DNA of 64,000 bases from Dreissena polymorpha. Taxonomy: Eukaryota; Mollusca; Bivalvia; Myida; Dreissenidae. Where the stretch lies: the NCBI RefSeq assembly GCF_020536995.1, contig NC_068359.1:107331257-107395256 (forward strand), written 5' to 3'. A program made the position numbers and the translations under genes. Below, piece by piece: positions 46,901 to 61,900 of the stretch (its first letter is position 1; each line of letters opens with the position of its first letter). The notes below the pieces were generated by a model. It worked only from the letters and a program-made list of their open reading frames with translations, did not search any database and had not been told where the DNA came from.

Positions 46901-49900
46901 AGTTAACGTTTTGGCATTGGCATAAACTGTATCATTATGCATTAAATAGAAGTGAACAATATCTAATGCATAAGTAACTTTAAAGTAAAGTCATTTAGCA
47001 ATTAGGACATTACTTAATCTCAAAGGAAATGTTAATACTCATTTTAAAACATCTGTTATGGAAACTGGTTCAAGAAAAAAAAGGTTCACAGGCTTATTTC
47101 TTAATAATATTCTTCGTACAGTGTAAAACACATTCTGCTTGAGAGTAAATAAGTAAGTATGGCTTATATGGCAATACTTGTGCAAGGGCTTATTGTTTCA
47201 GGATAGAAAGTACGTCTGATAACATAAAATGAGTGGACGTTGTTCAATCTCATTAAAACTCGAGTCAGTCTTACATGTTCATCTTTTAAAATCATACACA
47301 CCTTGCCATAAAAAATTTGAAATATGACAATACATGTATTTTAACAGGTGTCTTCAAATGGAAGTATGAATATTTGTGAGAACTTTTGTTCGGCCTGTAC
47401 TATAAAACACAACTATATTTTGTTTTAATTTCTAATCAGAATATATAATGTTTTAAAACAATTAGTTATGGTTGAAGCTGAATATTTTATTAAAGTGAAT
47501 TTCATGTTAAATGCTCTGTAACAGGATCATTTATTTACATAATTAAACATGTTTCGATTCTAATGAGATTGTCTAGCAGGTAGAAGGTTTACTGTGCAAA
47601 CAAGGAAAATTTGCTCACCTATAACCATCCAGACAGCAAACCGTATCCATGTGGCCTCAGGAAGTCGCATCATAAGGAAGATGTTAACAAAGATACTGAT
47701 ACCTGGCAAGAATGGCAGCCAAGGAACCTGGAATATTTGCCAAATGTTATAGCAATAGAAATGTCGTCTTTTTTTAATGATAGGTTTGTATTTTTAGTCA
47801 AGGGCAAATGAATGATAAAATCTGGATTGTGAAATCAACAGTCTGCCGAGTTAAAGCCATAACATGAAAAAATGTACCAGAATTATCAATACAATGGGTG
47901 GCAATCAATGAAACAAAAATATATTTAAAGCCATCATGTCCATAATTCAAAACATTATCAAGCAAACTTTTGGCCTGTGACTTTTTTCATGTATTTGTTT
48001 TTTTAAATGCATAAGATATAGCCATTAAAACAAAAACACAGGGGAAAATACAGACAAAAAACATTATACCTAAAATCAAACAAGACTGTATGTGTTCATA
48101 CCTTAAATGACAGTTTGCTCTTGTTTTGTGGTTGGCAGACCAATGATACCAGCAGTACTACCATAATCAACGTGAATATCACAGCCCCAGCTATGGCTCC
48201 CCCGTCCCCCGCACTGAGCTGGTCCTCTATGAACCTCAGAAACACAGCAAACCCTATGGAGAAGAAACCTGCAATAGAAGGAAAGGCATTCTAATTACAT
48301 GCCAATATGCACAAAATGCCAATTGAAAAAAACGGGACTGTTTTAAGCAATGCATAAAGAGTCTTAAAATATGCATATAATAATATATAAAACGTTTTTT
48401 CAAAAAAAAAAATTATGAAAGTTATGATAAAATAAAATGATACAATTATAACAGTGGTTTTGAGGGTACTGAATGAGTTAAATTATTAGTAATCAGTACA
48501 TCTGGATTGATATTCCTCCTTAGGAGTAATCTTCTTCTAATGTGACATTAAAGATAAACTTATCTTAATATTATTACAATTACTGACATCCCCCATCTTC
48601 CAATCTGTTACTGACATCCCCATCTTCCAATCTGTTACTGACATCCCCCATCTTCCAATCTGTTACTGACATCCCCCATCTTCCAATCTGTTACTGACAT
48701 CCCCCATCTTCCAATCTGTTACTGACATCCCCCATCTTCCAATCTGTTACTGACATCCCCCATCTTCCAATCTGTTACTGACATCCCCAATCTTCCAATC
48801 TGTTACTGACATCCCCAATCTTCCAATCTGTTCCTGACATCCCCCATCTTCCAATCTGTTACTGACATCCCCCATCTTCCAATATGTTACTGACATCCCC
48901 CATCTTCCAATCTGCTACTGACATCCCCCATCTTCCAATATGTTACTGACATCCCCCATCTTCCAATCTGTTACTGACATCCCCCATCTTCCAATCTGTT
49001 ACTGACATCCCCCATCTTCCAATCTGTTACTGACATCCCCATCTTCCAATCTGTTACTGACATCCCCCATCTTCCAATCTGTTACTGACATCCTCCATCT
49101 TCCAATCTGTTACTGACATCCCCAATCTTCCAATCTGTTACTGACATCCCCCATCTTCCAATCTGTTACTGACATCCCCCATCTTCCAATCTGTTACTGG
49201 CATCCCCCATCTTCCAACCTGTAAATTTGCAATGACGTAATGGCAAGATTTGGCATCTGCTTCCAACCCACAAACACTAAGACCTGGTTCTTTATGGTCT
49301 TCCCAAGAAATGACTCACAAATGTCTGTTTATTCCATTGGCTTTCGATGTTTTCAAAACTTGGTGTACATTCAAACCTTACTTACAAAATATTGCAACAC
49401 AGTATGCTGCCACCTTCTCTGTGACTGCTGTGGGATCCTTGTTTCTGAAGTTGAACACTGTCGACAACATGGACGGAGTCTCAGGAAGCAGTTTCTGTCG
49501 ATCTGAACGCTTTTTACCCAGGTTCGAGTCTGTTTCATCTGTGGGTCTGGAGATAATTAAAGTGTAATGCAATTAGATTATGTATATTGTGCAGGTTTTT
49601 TAAGGAAATTGTATTTAACCCTCTTGTGAATATTAGCTGTGTGAAAAAAGGAGAATTATACACAGCTTCAAATAATAATTAATAGAAATAATAATTAATA
49701 ATCACAGAAAAAAACTTTTGTTGCAAATCAATTTTACAAATAAGATGGCATAAATGCCCTAGGTTGCTCACCCAAGACATGCAGAAACTTAACTGATATT
49801 TAAAGATTTGTTATGTTTTTGTAATAACTGTGACTTTTATATACGTTTCTACTATTTATAGCACATATTTGATATTGTCTCAGACAGTAATAGAACAAAT

Positions 49901-52900
49901 ATAAGATTTTACTATTAACATTTTGAACTCAGATGGTCGCAATTTTCACCAAAGGGGTTGTTTACTGAACTGTATCAACCTTCAATTTCGTTACAGGTGT
50001 ATAACTAGAATATTATGTTCTTACTCATACTATGTCAACCTTCTACTAAGTTACAGGCAGCATATCTAAGTTTATAGTAGTATAAACTTATACTATGACA
50101 ACCCTGTACTTCATTACAGGCAGCATATCTAAGTGCAATCCTCCTGTTGTTAACTGATACTCCATTAAACAGCTCCTTTGTTATAGGATATAACTAAGTA
50201 AATGTTGTTCACTCATACATAGGATATAACTCAGTAAATGTTGTTCCCTCATACATAGGATATAACTAAGTAAATGTTGTTCCCTCATACATAGGATATA
50301 ACTAAGTAAATGTTGTTCACTCATACATAGGATATAATTAAGTAAATGTTGTTCCCTCATACATAGGATATAACTAAGTAAATGTTGTTCACTCATACAT
50401 AGGATATAACTAAGTAAATGTTGTTCACTCATACTGTATCAACACTCTACTTCAATACACAGGGTTTCAATATGCTTACGTTGTTTATTGATATTAAATC
50501 AATATTGAGTTTAAAGGCAACAACCCAAATCTTCACTTTAACTAGTCGTTAATCTATCTATCATAAAACATACTACAGACATAAAAAACTGAAGAAACTT
50601 ACAATTGTGAGTATTGACTATAGCTCTGTGTAGTTTCACCAATATTATGTACCTTGTACCTGCAAAGGAATAAACTGATACAATGATAAGCAAATGTGAA
50701 CAAACAAGGGTTCACTTTGATGAGCAATATTTGATTGTTTTCACTTGGGCTTATGCAATATCATTACAGCCAACAATGCTATGGTCATTACTGAGGGTTT
50801 CCAAGGGAGTCACTATATTCATTACACAGCTGGCAATAACAATACAGACCTTTGTATATTATTAGGTTTGTTAAACTGGAGTTACAAGACTGATCTGTAT
50901 TAAACATTGCTTTTATGTTGTTTGCTATAAGTAGGGAAATAACATACATTTCAGCCAGACATAAAAGCAATTTAAAGATGAGTGATTCAACAATCTGAAA
51001 TGACTAAGACAGGGTGTGAAAATATTAAATAGTTTAAGATTTAGTTGAGGGCTACATGAAGTTCGCTTTTATTGTATTACATTGTTTTAACATGTGCACA
51101 TTACATAACATGTCAAATTTGGGTTAATTAAATGAACATCAATTGAATAAATATTGTGTAAATCTATTTTTACCGTAGTACTAAAACAGACACTGCAACC
51201 AGTGTATATGCCAGCAAGGTTCCAATTGACATCATATCCACCAACTCTTGGAGGTCAAACAACATGGCCATAACACCTAGTGAATGAATACAATTGTATT
51301 AACAGGGCTAGGTACACGTGTGTGTAATTACAAAATATCCAAAGAAAACAGATGACCATTTATGTAAGACTGAAAATACAGTCATGATATGAATGAAACT
51401 GGAAATACAGTCATGATGTGAATGGAAATGAAAATACATACATGTTATGAATGGAACTGAAAATACAGTCATGATATGAGTGGAACTGAAAATACAGACA
51501 TGATATGCATGAAACTGAAAATACAGACATGATATATAAATGAAAATGAAAATACAGACATGATATGAATGGAACTGAAAATATAGTCATGATATTTATG
51601 GAACTGAAAATACAGTCATGAAATGAATGGAACTGAAAATACAGCCATAATATGAATGGAACTGAAAATACAGTCACGATATGAATGGAACTGCAAATGC
51701 AGACATTATATGAATGGAACTGAAAACACAGACATGATATGAATGGAACTGAAAACACAGACATGATATGAATCGAACTGAAAACACAGACATGATATGA
51801 ATGGAACTGAAAACACAGACATGATATGAATCGAACTGAAAACAAAGACATGATATGAATGGAACTGAAAATACAGTCAAGAGATGAATGGAACTAAAAA
51901 TACAGTCATGATATGAATGGAACTGAAAATACAGTCAAGAGATGAATGGAACTGAACATACAGACATGATGTGAATGGAACTGAAAATACAGTCAAGAGA
52001 TGAATGGAACTGAACATACAGACATGATGTGAATCGAACTGAAAATACAGTCAAGATATGAATGGAAATGAAAATACATACATGTTATGAATGGAACTGA
52101 AAATACAGTCATGAATGAATGGAACTGAAAATACAGACATGATATGAACGGAACTCAAAATACAGACATGATATGAATGGAACTGAAATTACAGACATGA
52201 TATAAATGGAACTGAAAATACAGTCATGATATGAATAGAACTGAAAATACAGTCATGATATGAATGGAACTGAAAGTACAGACAATGATATGAATGGAAC
52301 TGAAAATACAGGCATGATATGAATGGAACTGAAAATACAGACATGGTATGAATCCAACTGAAAATACAGACATAATATGAATCCAACTGAAAATAACAAC
52401 ACATTTATGTGACAGTTCCATTATATCATGTCTGTTAGAACTGTCACATAAATGTGTTGTTCAGTTTTTACTGAGTAGGGGTGATGCAAACAAGGGGTGT
52501 ATCATTTGCTAATATGCATCTTTTTATTTAGATCCAAATGATCTCTGTTGAAAATGCTCACGCCAGCATAAAATTGATCTACTTTCCATGAAAATAAACC
52601 GTTTTCTTCAGCCAGGTCACAGGTGCAGATCCCCACATAATTCAGCCTCACACAAGGAAGTACATGAAATAAAACCATGAACCCACAAAAACAACAAACC
52701 TGCAAACACTCCAGAGATGGCCGTAGCCAAGAGCGGAGTCTTGAATTTCTCGCTAACTTTTGCCAGTGCCTTGAACATAAGACCATCACTTGAGATGGCA
52801 TAGATCACCCGTGGAAGAGGAAACATGGCGCCCAGAAGACTGAAACAATTAAATATTACAATGACACTCCAGGAAAACAGGATAATTCCCACAGGATTAT

Positions 52901-55900
52901 CAGGGACAACGCTTTACAGGATAGTCCCCACAGGATTATCAGGGACAAGCTTTACAGGATAGTCCCCACAGGATTATCAGAGACAATGCTTTACAGGATA
53001 GCCCCCATAGGATTATCAGGGACAACACTTTACAGGATTATCCCCACAGGATTATCAGGGACAATGCTTTACAGGATAGTCCCCACAGGATTATCAGGGA
53101 CAACACTTTACAGGATATTCCCCACAGGATTATCAGGGACAACACTTTACAGGATAGTCACCACAGGATTATCAGGGACAACGCTTTACAGGAAAGTCCC
53201 CACAGGATTATCAGAGACAACACTTTACAGGATAGTCCCCACAGGATTATCAGGGACAATGCTTTACAGGATAGTCCCCACAGGATTATCAGGGATAGTC
53301 CCCACAGGATTATCAGGGACAATGCTTTACAGGATAGTCCCCACAGGATTATCAGGGACAATGCTTTACAGAACAGTCACCACAGGATTATCAGGGACAA
53401 TGCTTTACAGGATAGTCCCCACGGGATTATCAGGGACAAGCTTTACAGGATAGTCCCCACAGGATTAGCAGAGACAATGCTTTACAGGATAGTCCCCATA
53501 GGATTATCAGGGACAACACTTTACAGGATAGTCCCCACAGGATTATCAGGGACAATGCTTTACAGGATAGTCCCCACAGGATTATCAGGGACAACACTTT
53601 ACAGGATATTCCCCAAAGGATTATCAGGGACAACACTTTACAGGATAGTCACCACAGGATTATCAGGGACAACGCTTTACAGGAAAGTCCCCACAGGATT
53701 ATCAGAGACAACACTTTACAGGATAGTCCCCACAGGATTATCAGGGACAATGCTTTACAGGATAGTCCCCACAGGATTATCAGGGACAACACTTAACAGG
53801 ATAGTCCCCACAGGATTATCAGAGACAACACTCTACAGGATAGTCCCCACAGGATTATCAGGGACAATGCTTTACAGGATAGTCCCTACAGGATTATCAG
53901 GGACAACACTTTACAGGATAGTCCCCAAAGGATTATCAGGGACAACACTTTACAGGATAGTCACCACAGGATTATCAGGGACAAGCTTTACAGGATAGTC
54001 ACCACAGGATTATCAGAGACAACACTTTACAGGATAGTCCCCACAGGATTATCAGGGACAATGCTTTACAGGATAGTCCCCACAGGATTATCAGGGACAA
54101 TGCTTTACAGGATAGTCCCCACGGGATTATCAGGGACAAGCTTCACAGGACAGTCACCACAGGATTATCAGAGACAACACTTTACAGGATAGTCCCCACA
54201 GGATTATCAGGGACAATGCTTTACAGAATAGTCCCCACAGGATTATAAGGGACAATGCTTTACAGGACAGTCACCACAGGATTATAAGGGACAATGCTTT
54301 ACATGAAAGTCCCCACAGGATTATCAGGGACAATGCTTTACAGGATAGTCCCCACAGGATTATCAGGGACAATGCTTTACAGGACAGTCACCACAGGATT
54401 ATAAGGGACAACGCTTTACACGATAGTCCCAACAGGATTATCACGGACAACGCTTTACAGGATAGTCCCCACAGGATTATCAGGGACAACACTTTACCCT
54501 TTTATGTAATTTGTTGTTTAAAGGAAGTCTCTCATAGACAAACTTCCAGTGTAAGCAGAAAGAGTTGTTCCTGATTTGGGTGTGTAGACATAACAGGCTC
54601 ATCTGGTACAATACTTAAAACACATGCATCATAACAGGCTCATCTGGTACAATACTTAAAACACATGCATCATAACAGGCTCATCTGGTACAATACTTAA
54701 AACACATGCATCATAACAGTCTCATCTGGTACAATACTTAAAACACATGCATCATAACAGGCTCATCTGGTACAATACTTAAAACACATGCATCATAACA
54801 GGCTCATCTGGTACAATACTTAAAACACATGCATCATAACAGGCTCATCTGGTACAATACTTAAAACACATGCATCATAACAGGCTCATCTGGTACAATA
54901 CTTAAAACACATGCATCATAACAGGCTCATCTGGTACAATACTTAAAACACATGCATCAAGCCCCATTTTTCCTGAGCAAGGCTATATTGCTAGTAAATC
55001 TGAACAACAAACTTTATTCTAAATTATGCCAAGTGCATACAACAGTATTTGTCCAGGAAAACATAGGAACTGTTGCACAATTTCCCGAGGCAAAGCCATT
55101 AACAGAAATAAATCATTACCTTATTGTAAACGAAAACATTAATACAGAATAAGTAATTTAGTTTATGTTCTATCAACACAAAATCTGTTCATTCGTAGGG
55201 TAACGGAAAATCCTTACTTGTGAATATCTTATTATATAATAATTTTTAACTTAAAAGACCATAAAGACAAAATTGTAGACAGCCAATTATACGTTTAATG
55301 TTTGCAATTTTAAGCCAACAGTAAATTACTACTATGTCATTAAAATTAAATCATAAATTATAGTAAAAGACTGACAGTAAATTGATACTTTGAGAACACA
55401 AAGTCATTACCTTGTGGAAAGTCCACATATAGCCCCTACAGCAATAATGTATCGAGCCACATTCCATCCCACACGGTCAAACACTGCGGGCAAGGGGGCG
55501 TCCCCATCCAGCAGAAAGTACGGACACATGAGGGTGATCACTATTGAGATTCCAGAGTAGGCTGCAAAGCACGCTAGCAGGGATATCACAATACTGATGG
55601 GTATAGCCTTCTGGGGGTTCATCACCTCCTCTCCTGAAGTATACATACATATCAAAAAATGAATTACCATATATATGTTCTACGCACAAGTGAAAATAAC
55701 AACAAAACACTTAAACAATGCCATTTATGTTTCATTTAGACTGAAATGCTGTTGAAGTCCAACTAAACAAATAAACAAACAAAAGTTCATTCTCCATTCA
55801 AAAATGTGGTAAAATGTGAAAATAATAAAAATTTGCAAAAGAAAAATAAATGACCTACATCCATCCCTCTTTAACTTTGAATAAAATTTAGATGTACTTT

Positions 55901-58900
55901 TATTAAAACCCACAAAACGGCAAGTTTGCTTTAAATACTGTTTTAAATTTTTATAGACTGGTGCGAATCAAACCATTGTTATACAAAACAAATTGCATGT
56001 TATTTATTGTTGGACTACTTTCTTTTCAATTTCAATACATTTATCCATCAATGATAGCATACCAGTGGTGGCAATTGCATCAAATCCCACAAAGGCATAG
56101 AAGCAAGTGGCAGCTCCAGAAAACATGCCAGAGAATCCAAATGGCATGAAACCACCTGTACCGATAGCTGTGGAGTTGTAACCCGTCTCCTGCAAACATT
56201 GATTGTTGAGAGCAAAATAAATGTACCTCATAAAGAAATGTTAAGCAGATAAAACAGTTTTACACTACAGCCTACATAAGTTTTACACTACAGCCTACAC
56301 ACTGTTATGAGTACATGAAATAAGTAAAATTCTCAATGCATGTATTAGTATTATAATAATACAGTATAGTAAAGGCAGGCAACAATATGTTCAGGGTCGA
56401 GCATAAACTGTTGTTTCTGCTTAATGAAATACAATAGTTTTACACTCAACCCTTTAAGTACAGATTCCTTAGTAAACTTGTTATCGAGCTGAACTGACAT
56501 GTAAATATGAGCCATGCTCTGGGTCTATGTGGCGTATAGGCAGTCTGCACCAGCTCATCAGGGACATCATGCACTCACTGAATTGAATTGTCTCTGGGAA
56601 GAGACTTCCTTTTCACCAAAATCACCTAAAGGGCGTAAAGTGACGTCCTAGTCAGCCTCAGCGCACTCCACAGGCTAATCTAGGACGACACTTTACGCAC
56701 AAGCATTAAGCCCCATTTTCTCAAAGTGTGGCTCATATGATAAGAATCTATACTAAAGGAGGTCATGTCACAAAGTACAGTAGTGAATGTTCAATACTGA
56801 TTTCTTTAAAACATGTGCATAAAACTTAAAAATCTAATGCAGCTATTGGTTTCTTTCAAATAACTTTAAAATGTATTTATAAATTGACGTTTATCATCAA
56901 TAGCTTTTAATATGGGCATCTTTATATTACTTATCTTTAACATAGCAATTAAGTTAAGAAATGTTCTAAAATCAATCCATTCAAATCATCTTTTTATTAC
57001 AGGCATAAGTTTTACCACTGGGCTTGTATTTACCAACTACTTCTTAGAATTACTTGCGAAGAATGGACACTCAAGGAAAACAATTATTCGATTGTACATA
57101 TTATACACAAACAAGCAATATTTTTCTTGAGAAAACTTTACTTATGGCATTATTGCATTATTGAATCATATCAATTCAGTTTGTGAACACTAAAGTTTGC
57201 TTTGAAAAACACACAAAAAAGATTCACTTTGACAGCTTTTTTCAGGTAATTGCAAAGAAGAAAATATTCCTTAAATCTTCAGATATAAGTTTTGCATAAA
57301 GTTTGTCACTAATCCATCAGATATCCACAAACCACTTTGTCAGCTTGGTTCAAGGGCAAATAACTCAGCAATACAGTGAATCGATAGACATAACAAGTGT
57401 CCTGCACATCTACAGTGGATCGATAGACATAACAAGTGTCCTGCACATCTACAGTGGATCGATAGCATAACAAGTGTCCTGCACATCTACAGTGGATCGA
57501 TAGACATAACAAGTGTCCTGCACATCTACAGTGGATTGATCGACATAACAAGTGTCCTGTACATCTACAGTGGATCGATAGACATAACAAGTGTCCTGCA
57601 CATCTACAGTGGATCGATAGACATAACAAGTGTCCTGCACATCTACAGTGGATCGATAGACATAACAAGTGTCCTGCACATCTACAGTGGATCGATAGAC
57701 ATAACAAGTGTCCTGTACATCTACACTTAATGGCTAGGACCTTTTAAAATTTTGTTTAAAACACTTGAAAAAGGTTAAAGTAGCTTGCTCCACAAACTTA
57801 TACAATATTATTTTGACTGCCTTACAGACAGAAAGTATAAACAAACTACCCAAAGAGAGACTCCAATAAATCTCCTCTCAAACTTTAATTGGGGGTGTTA
57901 AAATATTCTTTTTTCTTCAGAGAAAAAGTCTTAAAATCAGCGAATAAATACAGGCCCATGTTTACAAAGGAAGCCTCCCCACATGTGACCGACCTTTTTG
58001 GGGTCGATGTTCCAGTTGGCTGTGTCCGCCTTGAAGGAACCACAGATGATCACGTACGCCACCACCAGGATGTTCACCCCAGTGAAGATGTTGTTGAAAC
58101 GTGTAGACTCCTTCACTCCCACAGCAAGTATCACTGAAAACATTCACATGATCTAAAAACATATTACTCAGATGTCATGAAAGCATGAAAGTCCTAACAA
58201 ACATTACCGTAAAACGCTGTGTATAACACACACTTTTTTAACCCAAAATTTAATTTTAAAAACTTAGTTCACGTTTTACACAACTACTGCCATGCCGAGA
58301 GATTTTTTCCTTGTCAGTTACCGAGTTACGGTAACTCGCACCATTCTGCTCCCCGTTGTTTTAACTGTAACTATGTTAATAATTGTGTTATATTTATGAT
58401 CTGAATATAGATGGACAAACGTTATAAAGTTAACATTAATATTTTCTATCTTTTTCAGGTTCGTACACAACATTTAAATACAATAAATTTGAAGAAAATG
58501 AAAAACAAGGAAGCCATTTTTATTTTAATGTTATGGTTTTTTTCCACCGATTATTTTGCTTCAAAAACTTTTTTCCCAATTTATTTGCTTCAAAAAGTAG
58601 ATGCCCATTATACATTAATGCGCGTTATACACAGCGTTTTATGGTACTTCCCTTGCCAAAAATTTAACCACTTTCATACCAAAACACACTTAAACCAACA
58701 TAAAACTGTGTTTTTTGTAAGTTTTTCTGAGCGGAAGTTGGCCACCAGGGCCAGTTAAAAAAAGAGTTGTATCTATTACTGACCCATTTTCCAATTAACT
58801 GGTCAATTGAAAATAAGTTCTTAACCTAAATATTTTGCCAGATATGAGAGCCTGTATACCATACCTTATGCAGATTTACAGGTTTTGGATTTTCCGTCAG

Positions 58901-61900
58901 ACTTCAGCACTATATACATGACCCTGACTTAATATGGGCCAAGACATTATTGGGAGAACAACTGAACAAGTTTAATGAAGAATTGGAGTACAAGACAGCT
59001 TCTATTAAATTAGGCAGTTTTGAATTTTATCAAAAGAAGTCCAGTAATTTTTTTTAAGTGTAGAAGAACTGTGTACGGTATGACATATATCAGATTTTAT
59101 ATTAGATTTGAAAAAAATATCATAAACCTTTTTGCCAATGTATCCTTTTTTAGGCTATTCTCTATTTTGCCTGTGTGCATTTTTATTAACAGAACAGTAT
59201 GAACTGTAATGGAATACTATTTGACTGCAGTAGATGTGTTACAGCCTAGGCAATTATACGGGTCTAATGAAACTGTAGTGATTTTTTAATAATTTGTAAT
59301 AGTCTTGACCGTATTGGCCATCTTATTTTGTACCCGAGCAAGTGTGCCAAACTTAAGGTTGACACATGTTGCCAAAGCAGGAGAAATAGTCCATTTTATA
59401 TTCATAAATGCTGGTCTTTAAGTCTGGTGAAAATTTTTTTTTTGGTAAATGAGCCTTTTCCTGCAAAATTAGGTCTTATGCCCTATGTTGGGTCTTATGC
59501 CCTATGTTGGGTCTTATGCCCAATGTTGGGTCTTATGCCCTATGTTGTGTCTTATGCCCTTTGTTTGGTCTTATGCCCTATGTTTGGTCTTATGCCCTAT
59601 GTTGGGTCTTATGCCCTATGTTGGGTATTATGCCCTATGTTGGGTCTTATGCCCAATGTTGGGTCTTATGCCCTATGTTGAGTCTTATGCCCTATGTTTG
59701 GTCTTATGCCCTATGTTGGGTATTATGCCTTATGTTGCCAGCATAGCATTTGCTCAGACTGGTAAGGAGACACCCTGAATGCTTTAAAGAAAAGCAATTG
59801 TGTGTGGTCTTATCAGCAAACAAGGTAGCTTCAGATGATCAGACTGCCTGAACAAGCAGGCTGGTACGGAGCTTATTTGGCTGAATATGGCATTATACCC
59901 ATTTTTGAAAGCCTTGGCTTAAATATAGATTGAGTAATAAACACAATAAATACTTTCTGATGATTAAAAATTGTGGTATCAAGCTCAAAGTTTCAAAGTC
60001 AATAAATGTTTTGCAACTAAAAGACAATAAATGTTTTGCAACTTGATTTTCATTCTTATATATATTCTTTTTAAATTCCTCTTAGACATACATGTTAATC
60101 ATTCTAAGTGATCACAGGGAACAATTTCAATATGCCCATTTTTAAAGTTAATTTAATGATATTGAAATGATACTCTGGTAACAAAAGTAATTTATTAAGT
60201 GTGACTTTTGTAGAAGAGCACATTTCTTAAAATGAAAAAGCAGATACAAAATAAATACAATGGAAATCTGACATTACATGTATATCCTAGGCGATGCCGG
60301 TATGAAAATTCCTGGGGGCAAGTGATTTTAAAAAGTAGGTAGCCCGTTAGGCAAGTAAATTATCATAACTTCATGACTACAGAATCTTTCTTTGCATTTA
60401 TCCTCTTATTAAGGTATAAATCAATCTTAATTTAAATTACAACTGACTATCAGAAAACTAATTCATTTCTAAATTATTTTGTAAATTGCTTAAAAGCATT
60501 CATTCAAAAAGTAATTTCGCTTGATTCATTAAGTTTTTCGGAATAACACATGCTTTTCTGAAACACAATCAATCGACTATTCTTCAGCTTTGATAATATA
60601 ACATACGTTTTTTTCTGCAAATCAGCTGATATAATGACCCCAAAAACACATATTTATTGATGAAACTGTGTAGTAGTTAACAAAAAATATAAAAATTTAT
60701 AAGTTAAAACAAGAAAACTAGATTTTCATCATTTCAATTTATTTTGTTTTACAATTTATTAACTTTAAAGTAAAATACCTCCACTCAAAGTCAAGGTGCT
60801 GAGCGAAAACATTTTTTCTATTTTTAGTAACAATAACTTGGATCCAACTGGCCCCAAATGAAATCCTATCCCATCTTTGAATGAGAGCTACCTACAAAAT
60901 TAAAGCACAAATGTCAATCCAAACTTAAGCAGACACTTTTTTTTCCATTTTTAAGAACAGTGACGTTGACCCAACTAGCCCCTAACTATGGATCTGCCTG
61001 TAACCTACATGTACCTACAAAAACAGTTTCAGCACAATTTCTCCATCCTTAATGAAGATATTAAGCACAACTCTTTTGATCTTTTTTCAACAAAAGATGG
61101 GAGTTGCTGGACACCAATGCTTGGAATTTCATAGTGCAACAAGAGCTGTCTCCATCGAAAGGCATATGCCCCCGAAAAACGCTTTTTCGAAACCTCAACG
61201 CAGATTTCGAAACCTAAACGCAGACCCTAGGTACAAGGTCAAAGGGGTCAAAATTGTTGTGCGTATGGAAAGGCCTTGTCCATATACACATGCATACCAG
61301 ATATGAAGGTTACATTTGAAGCAACATTAAAGTTATGAGCATTTTTCAAAACCTAAACACAAAAGTGTGGCAGACAGACGGATGGACAAACGGACAGACG
61401 AACAGTCCCATCACTATATGCCCACCTTAGGGGCATAAAAATAACTAAAAGGCTCCTAATTCTGCTAAATAACAAGTCACTGTTATAAAACTTGATAGTA
61501 GAATCAGTGCAACAGAGAAGTTGCATGTTTTCTTTCATGAAATGTTTAAGCCTAAAAGCGGGCATTATTATACAAATTTGCACCTCAGAGCAACAGGACT
61601 TGGCCTCAAACCATGTTTACCTTGACCAGAGCATAACGAGGATGCAGCGGCCTAAGGCAAAGCTAATGCTGACATTTAGGTAAGTAGTATAGACAATACG
61701 CTGAGCTTAAAACAAGCATTGACATTTTGGGAATTTTTTTGCACTCTTGGCAAGTAATTGTGCACAGTAACTTGTCCTCAGTGCAATTGGAAGTTTAATC
61801 CTTACAATAACTTGTGCATACCAGTGAGGAACAATGTGATAGCCAGTGCAAAGAAGTCTGGGTATGGTGAAAGGCCTCCCACAGACATGGGCATGTTCTC

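Noticed and set aside
48582-49222. CRISPR-like regular repeat spacing
   Set aside because: Units are contiguous without unique spacers, in an animal intron; it is a minisatellite.
49240-49567. Plus-strand 88- and 105-codon frames
   Set aside because: Antisense to the real SLC7A exon 49386-49546, whose splice sites and phase fit the minus strand.
51411-52421. Several overlapping minus-strand open frames of repeated [17 protein letters not shown] peptides
   Set aside because: Pure translation of the 29-bp minisatellite in several frames, inside an intron of the transporter.
52986-53998. Plus-strand open frames of 155 and 173 codons with [12 protein letters not shown] repeats
   Set aside because: The 39-bp unit is a multiple of three and happens to lack stops. 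It is intronic and antisense to SLC7A, and I see no evidence of expression.
57309-57730. Open frames of [13 protein letters not shown] and [13 protein letters not shown] repeats
   Set aside because: Translation of another 39-bp minisatellite; no gene features.
59328-59778. Open frames with [16 protein letters not shown] repeats
   Set aside because: Product of the 19-bp minisatellite.
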